From: Oceaniradius stylonematis
Lineage (GTDB): Bacteria > Pseudomonadota > Alphaproteobacteria > Rhizobiales > Rhizobiaceae
Length of the DNA: 64,000 nucleotides
Direction of reading: 5' to 3'
Assembly (NCBI RefSeq): GCF_003149475.2
Contig: NZ_QFWV02000007.1
Location: 13,181 to 77,180 of the forward strand
Under the pieces are notes generated by a model. That model was not told the origin of the DNA. It ran no database searches and saw only the letters and a list, made by a program, of their open reading frames with translations. This document shows, one piece after another, positions 34,320-42,596 of the stretch (position 1 is its first letter; each line of letters begins with the position of its first letter). The translations under genes were made by a program, and so were the position numbers.

Positions 34320-36534
34320 TCCGCCTGAGCAGCGCCATCACCCGCTCCTGCGTCGTCACATAGTCTGTCTTGCCCGAGCCGAGCACCGGTATGTCGTCCA
34401 TCGGCACGATGTCGGACGGCACCATCAGCTTGGTCATGCCCTCGGCTTGCGTTTTTTCGGCGATGCGCTGCCGGTCGGCGTCGCGCGTGGTCGTCGCCAG
34501 CACGATCTTTTCGCCCTTGCGCCGGTCCGCGACCGACAGTGCGGCGTGCCGGTCGGCCGGCCACAGCGACTGCACCAGGATCTCCACGGCACCCAGCGAC
34601 ACCATCTCGCCGCCGATCTTGGCAAAGCGCTTGGCCCGCCCGCGCACCTCGATGAAGCCTTCATGGTCGATATGGACGATGTCGCCCGTGTCGTACCAGC
34701 CATCTTCGAGCGGTTGCAGTTCGCCGGGCCGGTCTGCTTTCAGATAGCCCAGCATCACATTCGGGCCCTGCACCCACATGCGGAAGCCGCCCTCGATGCC
34801 CTCGACCGGTTCGAGCCGGATCGCGATGCCGGGCAGGGCGCGTCCGACGGTCCCCAGCCGGCTGTGTGTCGCCGAGTTGACCGCGACGACGGGCGAGGCT
34901 TCGGTCATGCCGTAGCCTTCCAGAATATGGCAATCGAACCGGCTTCTGTAGACCTCCTCGGTCTCATGCTTGACCGCCTCGGCCCCGGCGACGACGAAGC
35001 GCAGTGAGGCGAAGTCGGTGTCCTTAGCGGTGCGCGCATAACCGGCCAGGAAGGTGTCCGTGCCGAACATGATGGTCGGCTGCACGCGAGCCGCCACCTG
35101 CGGGATCAGCTTGTAGTGCAGCGGGGAAGGGTAAAGGAACAGCCGCACGCCGTAGAGCAGCGGCAGCACCATGCCGCCGGTCAGGCCGAACGAGTGGAAC
35201 AGCGGCAGCACGTTGAACAGGCTGTCCTCGACCGAGATGGAAACGCGCGCTTCCGATTGCGCCGCATTGACCACCAGGTTGCGGTGCGACAGGACCACGC
35301 CCTTGGGCGAGCCCTCGGTACCCGAGGTGAACAGCACCACCGCCGGTTCGCCGGCCCTGGTCTCCGCGATCGGTCGGGACCACAGCGCTGCGGCCGACAG
35401 TTTTTCGGGCAGCGTGACCGTTTCGCGCATTTCTTCCAGCCAGATGATCTTGGTGCCGTTTTCCTCGATCGCGACGACCAGCGGTTGCAGGTCCGCCTTT
35501 TCGATGAAGGCGCGTGACGACAGGACCGTGCGGATCTTCGCGGTGTTGATCGCCGAGACCACATTGGCCGGTCCGGCGGTGTAGTTCAGCATCGCCGCCA
35601 CCCGGCCGGCCGACTGCAGCGCGAAGAAGGTGACCACCGCGCCATTTGCGTTGGGCAGCAGCACGCCCATCGCCTCGCCCGGCGCCGACATGGCGGCGAA
35701 CCGCTTTGCGAGCACGCGCGCGCCGATCAGGACCCGCTTGTAAGCGAGCGCGCCGGTGACCGCGTCCTCGACGATCACCCGGCTTGGCCCGTAGGTGCGT
35801 GCCGCCAGAACCAGCGCGCCGAACAGGGTCTGCGCAGGGTCGGTCGATGTGAAGCGCAGTTCGGCCATGCGGTCGAACAGAGCGTTGGCCGGCGTCGTCA
35901 TGTCCCTTCCGCGCATGGCGACGATCTCGCCAATCGTCGCGGGCGCGAGCGTATGCATGGTCAGGCGCGGGAACCATTGGCGCGGCGCTTTTTCGGCCGG
36001 CGTCAAAGAGGACCGCAGGAAGCGGGCATTGCGGACGGTCAGCGGCACGATTTTCGCGCCTGTCTTTCGCGCCAGAAGCGCCACGGCCCGGTAGAGGCGA
36101 AACGCGTCGGCATCTGGCTCGACCGCATCGGGAAAATAGACCGCCAGCCGGCCCTTGCCCTTGAGGTGCCTGACGAGGCGCCGGTTGGCGATCATCCGCT
36201 CCTTGTCGAAGATCACCGACTTGGCCAGCGGCCGGCACGCCTCCACCGCCCAATGGCCGGCCGAGGCGGGATCGAGAATGTGCAGCGTATCGTCGGGCAG
36301 CGCGGCCAGAAACAGCGCCGCATCGAGCCTGGCCTGCTCGGAAATCGCGTAGATCACCGGCCCTTCGGCCGCGCCCGCCGCGCGGACGGCCCGTGCGTCG
36401 AGCCGATGAGACAGCGCGGGCAGGGCAAGCGCCAGCGCCTGCCGCATGCTCACGCCGGTACGGCTTTTTTCTCGCATCGCGAGCCCGCCGAGCAGCGCCG
36501 CAAGCACGGCAATCGCGACCAGCGCCCACACCAT
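34201..36534 (-). CDS. Aas-type acyl-[ACP] synthetase with degenerate acyltransferase domain, 777 aa
   Basis: After an N-terminal membrane helix (MVWALVAIAVLAALLGGLAM), residues about 40-200 resemble the acyltransferase half of Aas but lack the HX4D motif; the motif III position reads 'AVYFPDAVEPD' rather than FPEG. The rest is an intact AMP-forming ligase: 'VVLFTSGTEGSPKGVVLSHR', 'LEGYGMTEASPVVAVNSATH', 'DGWYDTGDIVHIDHEGFIEV' and a C-terminal Lys in 'LGSGKTDYV'. Aas reacylates lysophospholipids with free fatty acids. GGGAGGAG six bases upstream fixes the start at 36534. A Lys/Arg-rich tail overlaps pssA by 119 bases. Confidence 0.82.
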   Translation of the reverse strand: MVWALVAIAVLAALLGGLAMREKSRTGVSMRQALALALPALSHRLDARAVRAAGAAEGPVIYAISEQARLDAALFLAALPDDTLHILDPASAGHWAVEACRPLAKSVIFDKERMIANRRLVRHLKGKGRLAVYFPDAVEPDADAFRLYRAVALLARKTGAKIVPLTVRNARFLRSSLTPAEKAPRQWFPRLTMHTLAPATIGEIVAMRGRDMTTPANALFDRMAELRFTSTDPAQTLFGALVLAARTYGPSRVIVEDAVTGALAYKRVLIGARVLAKRFAAMSAPGEAMGVLLPNANGAVVTFFALQSAGRVAAMLNYTAGPANVVSAINTAKIRTVLSSRAFIEKADLQPLVVAIEENGTKIIWLEEMRETVTLPEKLSAAALWSRPIAETRAGEPAVVLFTSGTEGSPKGVVLSHRNLVVNAAQSEARVSISVEDSLFNVLPLFHSFGLTGGMVLPLLYGVRLFLYPSPLHYKLIPQVAARVQPTIMFGTDTFLAGYARTAKDTDFASLRFVVAGAEAVKHETEEVYRSRFDCHILEGYGMTEASPVVAVNSATHSRLGTVGRALPGIAIRLEPVEGIEGGFRMWVQGPNVMLGYLKADRPGELQPLEDGWYDTGDIVHIDHEGFIEVRGRAKRFAKIGGEMVSLGAVEILVQSLWPADRHAALSVADRRKGEKIVLATTTRDADRQRIAEKTQAEGMTKLMVPSDIVPMDDIPVLGSGKTDYVTTQERVMALLRRISRVGSGRNRKSNDDAPDAAKDAAKTAKRPNRRARKKSA

Positions 36535-36591
36535 GTCGGCTCCTCCCGTGATGACCGGCGGCATCAGGCAATCACGTTAGCGCAATGGGAG

Positions 36592-36601
36592 TTGACGTCA
36601 A
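36592..36601. promoter_or_regulatory. TTGACGTCAA palindrome upstream of the aas-type gene
   Basis: A perfect 10-base palindrome 58-67 bases before the aas-type start. On the minus strand TTGACG could be a -35 element, with TAACGT 16 bases further as a weak -10. The half-site is the same as in the palindrome before alkB (11330-11347), so one lipid-responsive regulator might see both. Inference only. Confidence 0.35.
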
Positions 36602-36633
36602 TCGCGCCTGACCGTGGTCTCGGCGAAGCTGGT

Positions 36634-37386
36634 TCAAAGCGGCGTGGGCAGCGCCGCATCGGTCCACGTGTCGGTCGGCACGTCGAAGATCTTGCCCGTA
36701 TGGGTCAGATCCTTGGCCGCCATCGGCACGATCTTCGCCGCCGTCTGCGCCGGCGTCGGCAGGCTTTCGGGCTTTTCGCCGGGCACGGCCTGAGCCCGCA
36801 TCGCGGTCCGCGTCGGGCCGGGATTGACCAGATTGATGCGCATCGGCCCCTTGGCGTTCTCAGCCGCCCAGACCCGCGTCAGCATGTCGATGGCAGCCTT
36901 CGATGTCGCATAGCCACCCCAATAGGGTTTGACCTTGTGGGCGACCGACGACGACACGACGATCGCGCGGCCGGCCTCGGACAGCCGCAGCAGCGGATCG
37001 ACCGAGCGGATCATGCGCCAGGTGGCGGTGACGTTGACCGTCATGACCGCTTCGAAATCCTTGGCCTTCATCTGCCCGACGGGCGTCAGCGCGCCCAGGA
37101 TGCCGGCATTGGCAACCAGAATGTCGAGCTTGCCCCAGCGCTCGGCAATCACCCCGCCCAACCGGTCGATCGCCTCCAGATCCTTGAGATCGAGCGGCAC
37201 CAGCGTTGCTTCGCCCCCGGCCGCCTTGATCTTGTCGTCCAGTTCCTCGAGCCCGCCGACCGTCCGCGCGACGGCGATCACATGGGCGCCAGCCGCCGCC
37301 ATCTGCAGAGCGATCTCGTAGCCGATGCCGCGCGAGGCACCCGTTACAAGAGCGAGCTTGCCGGTAAGGTCTGGCGTTGACGTCAT
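36634..37386 (-). CDS. SDR-family NAD(P)-dependent oxidoreductase, 250 aa
   Basis: A classical short-chain dehydrogenase with the cofactor loop 'LVTGASRGIGYEIALQMAAA', 'LVANAGILGALTPVG', catalytic Ser in 'AIVVSSSVAHKVKPYW' and Y-x3-K in 'GGYATSKAAIDML'. Two details resemble E. coli YciK-type enzymes rather than FabG: the 'WGKLDILVANAG' wording and the C-terminal 'GKIFDVPTDTW'. Substrate unknown. It follows purF by 20 bases on the same strand, a pairing common in Rhizobiales. Confidence 0.85.
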   Translation of the reverse strand: MTSTPDLTGKLALVTGASRGIGYEIALQMAAAGAHVIAVARTVGGLEELDDKIKAAGGEATLVPLDLKDLEAIDRLGGVIAERWGKLDILVANAGILGALTPVGQMKAKDFEAVMTVNVTATWRMIRSVDPLLRLSEAGRAIVVSSSVAHKVKPYWGGYATSKAAIDMLTRVWAAENAKGPMRINLVNPGPTRTAMRAQAVPGEKPESLPTPAQTAAKIVPMAAKDLTHTGKIFDVPTDTWTDAALPTPL

Positions 37387-37406
37387 GGAGCGTTTTCCGG
37401 ATCGGG

Positions 37407-38882
37407 TCAGGCGTTGGGGTTGGCCAGAAGCGACAGTTTGCGCACATTGTCCGGCCCCTCATGGTCGAGCAGCCGTGTCGGATAGGCGCCGGTGAAGCAG
37501 GCATCGCAAAAGCGCGGCGCGTCATGATCCCGTCCGGCCTCGCCGACGGCGCGGTAAAGCCCGTCAATGGTCAGGAATTCGAGCGAATCGACGCGGATGA
37601 ACTGCGCCATTTCGGCGACCGACATGCGCGAGGCGAGCAGTTTCGACGTCTCGGGCGTGTCGACGCCATAATAGCACGACGACATGGTCGGCGGCGACGC
37701 AATGCGCATATGCACCTCGCGCGCGCCGGCATCGCGAACCATCTGCACGATCTTCTGGCTGGTCGTGCCGCGCACGATCGAATCGTCGACGAGGACCACC
37801 GAGCGCCCTTCGAGCACGGACGGGTTGGCATTGTGCTTGAGCTTGACGCCCATGTGGCGGATCGAGTCCGTCGGCTGGATGAAGGTGCGGCCGACATAAT
37901 GGTTGCGGATGATACCGAGTTCGAACGGCAGTCCGGCGCCCTGCGCGAAACCGACCGCGGCGGGCACGCCGCTGTCGGGAACCGGCACGACGATATCGGC
38001 GCCTACCGGTGCCTCTCGCGCCAGCTCCATGCCGATTCGCTTGCGGACTTCATAGACGTTGCGGCCCTCGACGCGGCTGTCGGGGCGCGAGAAATAGACA
38101 TATTCGAAGATGCAGAAGCGCGGTTTCTGCTCGCCCCACGGGAAATGGCTCTCAATGCCTTTTTCGGTGATGACGATGACTTCACCTGGCTCGACGTCGC
38201 GCACATGACGCGCGCCCATGATGTCCAGCGCGCAGGTCTCCGAGGCGAGGATCCACGACCCGTCGAGATCGCCCAGAACGAGCGGCCTTATGCCGAGCGT
38301 ATCGCGGCAGCCGATCATCTTCTTGGACGACAGGGCGACCAGAGAAAACGCGCCTTCGAGCTGGCCGACCGCATCGCAGAAGCGGGCGAGCAGATCCTTT
38401 TCCTCGCTGGTGGCGACCAGATGCAGAATGGTTTCGGTATCCGAGGTCGACGAGAAGATCGCGCCTTTTCGTTGAAGGTTGCGCTGCACGGTCAGCGCAT
38501 TGGTGATGTTGCCATTGTGGGCGATGGCCAACCCGCCGCCGTCCAGTTCGGCGAACAAAGGCTGGACATTGCGCAGCCCCGCGCCGCCCGTCGTCGCATA
38601 GCGCGTGTGGCCGATGGAACGGTCGCCGGGCAGACGCGCCAGCACCGACGGCTTGGTGAAATTGTCGCCGATCAGGCCGACATGGCGCTCGACGTGGAAC
38701 TGCGTGCCGTCGAACGACACGATGCCCGCCGCTTCCTGGCCGCGATGCTGGAGCGCATGCAGGCCGAGCGTCGTGAACGAGGCCGCATCCGCGCGCCCGA
38801 AAATCCCGAACACGCCGCATTCGTCGTGGAAATGATCGTCCGCTTCGTCGGCCTCGGCGACGCTGTCGGCGCGATTGGTCAT
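37407..38882 (-). CDS. purF: Amidophosphoribosyltransferase PurF
   Basis: A 491-aa enzyme that converts PRPP and glutamine to phosphoribosylamine, the first committed step of purine synthesis. The Ntn glutaminase nucleophile is Cys22 in 'DECGVFGIFG', exposed after removal of a 21-residue propeptide. Other landmarks are 'GLHALQHRGQEAAGIV', 'IGHTRYATTG', 'IAHNGNITN' and the PRPP loop 'SVVLVDDSIVRGTTSQKIVQ'. C-terminal cysteines (FCDACFTG) fit the Fe-S-type subgroup. The start at 38882 overlaps the cvpA stop (ATGA). Confidence 0.96.
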   Translation of the reverse strand: MTNRADSVAEADEADDHFHDECGVFGIFGRADAASFTTLGLHALQHRGQEAAGIVSFDGTQFHVERHVGLIGDNFTKPSVLARLPGDRSIGHTRYATTGGAGLRNVQPLFAELDGGGLAIAHNGNITNALTVQRNLQRKGAIFSSTSDTETILHLVATSEEKDLLARFCDAVGQLEGAFSLVALSSKKMIGCRDTLGIRPLVLGDLDGSWILASETCALDIMGARHVRDVEPGEVIVITEKGIESHFPWGEQKPRFCIFEYVYFSRPDSRVEGRNVYEVRKRIGMELAREAPVGADIVVPVPDSGVPAAVGFAQGAGLPFELGIIRNHYVGRTFIQPTDSIRHMGVKLKHNANPSVLEGRSVVLVDDSIVRGTTSQKIVQMVRDAGAREVHMRIASPPTMSSCYYGVDTPETSKLLASRMSVAEMAQFIRVDSLEFLTIDGLYRAVGEAGRDHDAPRFCDACFTGAYPTRLLDHEGPDNVRKLSLLANPNA

Positions 38883-39403
38883 GTGTCGGTGGTTTCGGCG
38901 GTTTCGCCGCCGGGCACGACCGCTCCCAGATCGTCCGGCAGCAGGTCGACAAGCGATTGGGCCACCTGGTCGAGGAACGGCTTGGATTTGGCGTTGTCGA
39001 TCCAGGCAATCTCCTGGTCGCCGACAAAGAAGTTGATGAACCAGATGGCGACGGCGGCGACGATCACGCCCCGTGCGGCGCCGAACACGAAGCCGAGCGA
39101 CCGGTCGAGCGGGCCGATCCGGCTGTCGATGATCATGTCGGCGATGCGCATGGTGATCAGCGTGACCACGATCAGCGCGATCAGGAAGATCAGACCGGCG
39201 GCGACGAGCTGGGCAATCAGTTCGTTGTCGACATAATTCTGCACATAGGGTGTCAGCGTCCGGTAGAACAGGAAGGCGGCCACCGCGGCGGCAACCCATG
39301 AGCCGATCGACAGCACTTCGCGGGAAAAGCCGCGCACCATGGCGAGCACGGCCGAAATCAGCACCAGGCCGAGGAACAGTCCGTCAAGAAGCGTGATGGG
39401 CAT
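38879..39403 (-). CDS. cvpA: CvpA family membrane protein, 174 aa
   Basis: Four hydrophobic helices with the family wording 'LLDGLFLGLVLISAVLAMVR', 'GFSREVLSIGSWVAAAVAAF' and 'IGPLDRSLGFVFGAARGVIV'. CvpA was named for colicin V production and is needed for envelope stress tolerance in several bacteria; the biochemical role is unknown. As in many Proteobacteria it sits directly upstream of purF. The C-terminal 35 residues are soluble and acidic. Confidence 0.9.
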   Translation of the reverse strand: MPITLLDGLFLGLVLISAVLAMVRGFSREVLSIGSWVAAAVAAFLFYRTLTPYVQNYVDNELIAQLVAAGLIFLIALIVVTLITMRIADMIIDSRIGPLDRSLGFVFGAARGVIVAAVAIWFINFFVGDQEIAWIDNAKSKPFLDQVAQSLVDLLPDDLGAVVPGGETAETTDT

Positions 39404-39493
39404 GGTCTGGTGTCTCTTTGCGGGCTGTCGTGTGTGTTTTGTGTGAGCGCAGAGCAGCGGCCTTCAATGTCTTGCCGTGTTCGGCGTGTGTGC

Positions 39494-40903
39494 TCAAGCC
39501 TGCCGGTCCTGGTCGGCTTCGCGCGAAAGCTGTTTTCCACCGGCGATGCGCGCGACAAGGTCCATCAGCGTTTCCATTTCATGCAAACCATCGCGTGCCG
39601 TTTCCGCCTCGCCGCCGGCCAGCGGCAGCACCGCTTCGCCAAAGCCCAGCTTCTCGGCTTCCTTGAGCCGGTTTGCGGCATGCGGCACCGGCCGGACGGC
39701 ACCCGACAGGCTGATTTCGCCGAAATAGACGCTTGTCGCTGACAGGGCAAGCCCGGCCAGCGACGAGACGAGCGCCGCGGCAACGGCAAGGTCCGCCGCC
39801 GGCTCCGAAATCCGATAGCCGCCGGCAACATTCAGATAGACATCGTGCTGGCCAAGCCGCACCCCGCAATGGGCCTCCAGCACGGCGATCACCATGGCAA
39901 GGCGGGCCGAATCCCAGCCCACCACGGCGCGGCGCGGCGTGCCCAAAGATGTCGGCGCGCACAGCGCCTGGATTTCCACCAGGACCGGCCGCGTGCCCTC
40001 CATGGCCGCGAACACCGCCGCGCCCGGCGCCTTGCCCGACCGCTCGCCCAAGAACAGTTCGGACGGGTTGGGCACCTGGCGCAGGCCGCTCTGGCCCATC
40101 TCGAAGACGCCGATCTCGTCGGTCGGCCCGAACCGGTTCTTGATCGCGCGCAGGATGCGATACTGGTGTGCGCCATCGCCCTCGAAATGCAGAACGGCAT
40201 CGACCATGTGTTCGACGACGCGCGGGCCGGCGATCTGGCCGTCCTTGGTGACATGGCCGACGAGCACCACCGCCGCGCCGGTCGATTTGGCATATCGGAT
40301 CATCGCCTGTGCCGACGCGCGCACCTGCGTCACCGTACCCGGCGCGCTTTCGACGCTGTCGGTCCACAGCGTCTGCACCGAGTCGAGGATAACGAGATCG
40401 GGCCGCTTCTCCGAAGCATCGAGCGTCGCGAGGATATCCTCGACATTGGTTTCGGCGGCCAGCTGAACGTCGCTGTCGGCCGCGCCGAGCCGCTGGGCGC
40501 GCAGGCGCACCTGCGCCACCGCCTCCTCGCCCGACACATAGATCACCGAATGGCCGGCGCGGGCGAGGGCGGCTGCGGCCTGCATCAGAAGCGTCGACTT
40601 GCCGATCCCCGGATCGCCGCCAAGCAAAAGCGCCGAGCCGCGCACGATGCCGCCGCCGGTCACCCGATCCAGCTCGCCGACGCGCGAAATGATGCGCGGC
40701 GCGTCCTCGCTTTCTCCGGAGAGCGGCACCAGCGCAACGGGGCGCCCCTTGCGCAGCTTGCGGTTAGGCCCGCCGCCGATCCCCGCGGTGGGGTTTTCCT
40801 CGACGATCGTGTTCCATTCGCCGCACGCATCGCACTTGCCCGACCAGCGGGCGTGAACGGTGCCGCAATTCTGGCAGATGAATTGTGTGCGGGGCTTGGC
40901 CAA
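39494..40903 (-). CDS. radA: DNA repair protein RadA
   Basis: A 469-aa RecA-family ATPase that promotes branch migration during recombination. It begins with a four-Cys zinc finger ('FICQNCGTVHARWSGKCDAC'), then Walker A 'GGDPGIGKSTLLMQAAAALA' and the RadA-specific 'RAIKNRFGPTDEIGVFEMGQ'. A C-terminal Lon-protease-like domain follows ('YLNVAGGYRISEPAADLAVA'). It begins 2 bases after alr and ends 90 bases before cvpA, all leftward. Confidence 0.95.
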   Translation of the reverse strand: MAKPRTQFICQNCGTVHARWSGKCDACGEWNTIVEENPTAGIGGGPNRKLRKGRPVALVPLSGESEDAPRIISRVGELDRVTGGGIVRGSALLLGGDPGIGKSTLLMQAAAALARAGHSVIYVSGEEAVAQVRLRAQRLGAADSDVQLAAETNVEDILATLDASEKRPDLVILDSVQTLWTDSVESAPGTVTQVRASAQAMIRYAKSTGAAVVLVGHVTKDGQIAGPRVVEHMVDAVLHFEGDGAHQYRILRAIKNRFGPTDEIGVFEMGQSGLRQVPNPSELFLGERSGKAPGAAVFAAMEGTRPVLVEIQALCAPTSLGTPRRAVVGWDSARLAMVIAVLEAHCGVRLGQHDVYLNVAGGYRISEPAADLAVAAALVSSLAGLALSATSVYFGEISLSGAVRPVPHAANRLKEAEKLGFGEAVLPLAGGEAETARDGLHEMETLMDLVARIAGGKQLSREADQDRQA

Positions 40904-40905
40904 GG

Positions 40906-42045
40906 TCAGTCTTCTTCCTTGTGCCGATAGTGCCGGGCATAGCGTGGACCGAGGCCGGTCAAGACCTCATAGCCGATCGTGCCGCAGGCGCGCGCCACAT
41001 CGTCGAGCGGAATGTTCGGCCCGATCAGTTCAATCCAGCCTTCGGCAAGGGCGTCGTCGGGCACGCCGGTGACGTCGAAACAGGTCAGGTCCATGGTGAC
41101 GCGTCCGAGCACCGGTGCGCGATGGCCGCCGACGAAGCCGCAAAGGCCCTCGGGCACCGCGTCGCGCAGGGGCACGCCGCTGCCCGATCCGGCACGCGGA
41201 TAGCCGTCGGCATAGCCGACCGAGGTGATGGCGATACGGCTGTCGCGCGCAAGACGGTGCGTCGCGCCATAGGAGACGGTCTCTCCCGCCGCCGCCGACC
41301 GGACCTGCATGATGCGCGCCTCGAGCGTGACCACCGGCCGCATCGGATTGGCGATGCCGTCGACGGCCTCCCCACCGTAGAGCGCGATACCCGGACGGGT
41401 GACAGCAAGGCCGTGCGCGCCGCCAGTGAGCACGCCTGCCGAGTTGGAGAGGCTGGATTCGATGTCTCCAAAAGACGCCATAACCGCCTGAAACGACTCT
41501 ATTTGGTGCTGGTTCATCGGATGGTCCGACATATCGGCGCAGGCAAAATGGCTCATGACGTGGACGATATCGAGCCTTGAGCGCAGCACGTCGTCGCCGG
41601 CCAGCGCCAAGGCTTCGTCGACCGTCAGGCCCAGCCGGTTCATGCCGGTGTCGATCTGCAGCGCGCATGGCGGACGGTCACCTCCGGCGGCCCAACTCTC
41701 AACCTGTTGCAAGCTGGCAAGCACAGGGATGAGCCCGTCTGCGATCATCGCATCGGTGGCGCCGGGCTGAATGCCATTGAGCAGGAAAATGCGGGCCTCC
41801 GGCGCAAGCGGCCGGATCGACACCCCTTCGTCCGGCATCGCCGCGAAGAATGTGTCGCATCCCGCGGCGGCGAGCGCCGGAACGACATGTTCGGCACCGA
41901 GCCCATAGGCGTCGGCCTTGACGACAGCCGCCGCCCGTCCGGGCCGCGACCGCCGGTCGAGATCGCGCCAGTTGGCGACGATCGCACCAAGATCGATCGT
42001 CAGCCGTCCGCCGCGCAGGTCGCCATTGTCCGTCCGCCCCGTCAT
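40906..42045 (-). CDS. alr: Alanine racemase
   Basis: A 379-aa PLP enzyme that makes D-alanine for peptidoglycan. The PLP lysine lies in 'AAAVVKADAYGLGAEHV'. Other motifs are 'HVMSHFACADMSDHPMNQHQ', 'SLSNSAGVLTGGAHGLAVTR' and 'VSYGATHRL', and the catalytic Tyr is in 'ITSVGYADGYPRAGSGSG'. The start at 42045 (MTGRTDNGDL) gives a normal length, though no clear ribosome-binding site precedes it. Followed 2 bases later by radA. Confidence 0.94.
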   Translation of the reverse strand: MTGRTDNGDLRGGRLTIDLGAIVANWRDLDRRSRPGRAAAVVKADAYGLGAEHVVPALAAAGCDTFFAAMPDEGVSIRPLAPEARIFLLNGIQPGATDAMIADGLIPVLASLQQVESWAAGGDRPPCALQIDTGMNRLGLTVDEALALAGDDVLRSRLDIVHVMSHFACADMSDHPMNQHQIESFQAVMASFGDIESSLSNSAGVLTGGAHGLAVTRPGIALYGGEAVDGIANPMRPVVTLEARIMQVRSAAAGETVSYGATHRLARDSRIAITSVGYADGYPRAGSGSGVPLRDAVPEGLCGFVGGHRAPVLGRVTMDLTCFDVTGVPDDALAEGWIELIGPNIPLDDVARACGTIGYEVLTGLGPRYARHYRHKEED

Positions 42046-42089
42046 GCAGGCGCTGATAGACCGTTGACGCACCGGCGCAAAGCGAAACG

Positions 42090-42473
42090 TCAAGCGCCGG
42101 TTGGATAGAAGAACTCTTCGCGCACGATCTTGCCGTCGGCGACATGGTAGACCGCCAGTTCCTTCATCTGGCTGCGCTGGCCGCTGTTCTTGTCGGTCGT
42201 GTCCATCTCGAAGATCACGCCAAACCGGTCCTCGCCATGCGGAAACGGGCCGTCCACATGGGCCGAATGCACCTCGAAATTGGCATCCCACCAGGCGTGC
42301 TTGCCCCTTATGCCGTCCAGCCCCTCGGTTACCGCCGAGCCGCCTTCGGGGTTGGCCGCCGCCTCGACCGATACGGCGTCGTTCGCATAGAGATTGTCGA
42401 GACACCATGCGGCGTCTCCTTTTTGGCAGTGTTCGACAAGCTGTTCGCCGATCTTCTGTGCCGGATTGGTCAT
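42090..42473 (-). CDS. SnoaL/NTF2-like protein, 127 aa
   Basis: A small soluble protein with 'WCLDNLYANDAVSVEAAANP', 'GKHAWWDANFEVHSAHVDGP' and 'AVYHVADGKIVREEFFY', the usual look of a SnoaL-like cone ending in a strand with '.dGkI..e.ff'. Members include isomerases and hydrolases, but most are uncharacterised. GGGAG about 6 bases upstream supports the ATG at 42473. It lies between dnaB and alr in a leftward run, an unusual passenger in that otherwise conserved order. Confidence 0.75.
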   Translation of the reverse strand: MTNPAQKIGEQLVEHCQKGDAAWCLDNLYANDAVSVEAAANPEGGSAVTEGLDGIRGKHAWWDANFEVHSAHVDGPFPHGEDRFGVIFEMDTTDKNSGQRSQMKELAVYHVADGKIVREEFFYPTGA

Positions 42474-42596
42474 GATGCGCTCCCGTATGTTCTCTTTATG
42501 TTCCATTGTAGCGCGGCAGGGCGGCGCAGGCAAGACAGGCGGATCGGTTCGCGTGATCTTGAGGAAAGGGCCTGGATGGGCGCGGCGGCGAGCCGC

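Noticed and set aside
34447-35007. Plus-strand open frame inside the aas-type gene
   Set aside because: It is rich in Arg/His/Gly with no family features and lies wholly antisense to a well-supported gene.
36535-36564. Upstream in-frame ATG for the aas-type gene at 36564
   Set aside because: It lacks a ribosome-binding site, whereas GGGAGGAG lies six bases before the ATG at 36534, directly ahead of the membrane helix.
37407-39299. PurF with a long N-terminal extension
   Set aside because: The extension is the out-of-frame reading of cvpA; PurF's propeptide and Cys22 fit the start at 38882.
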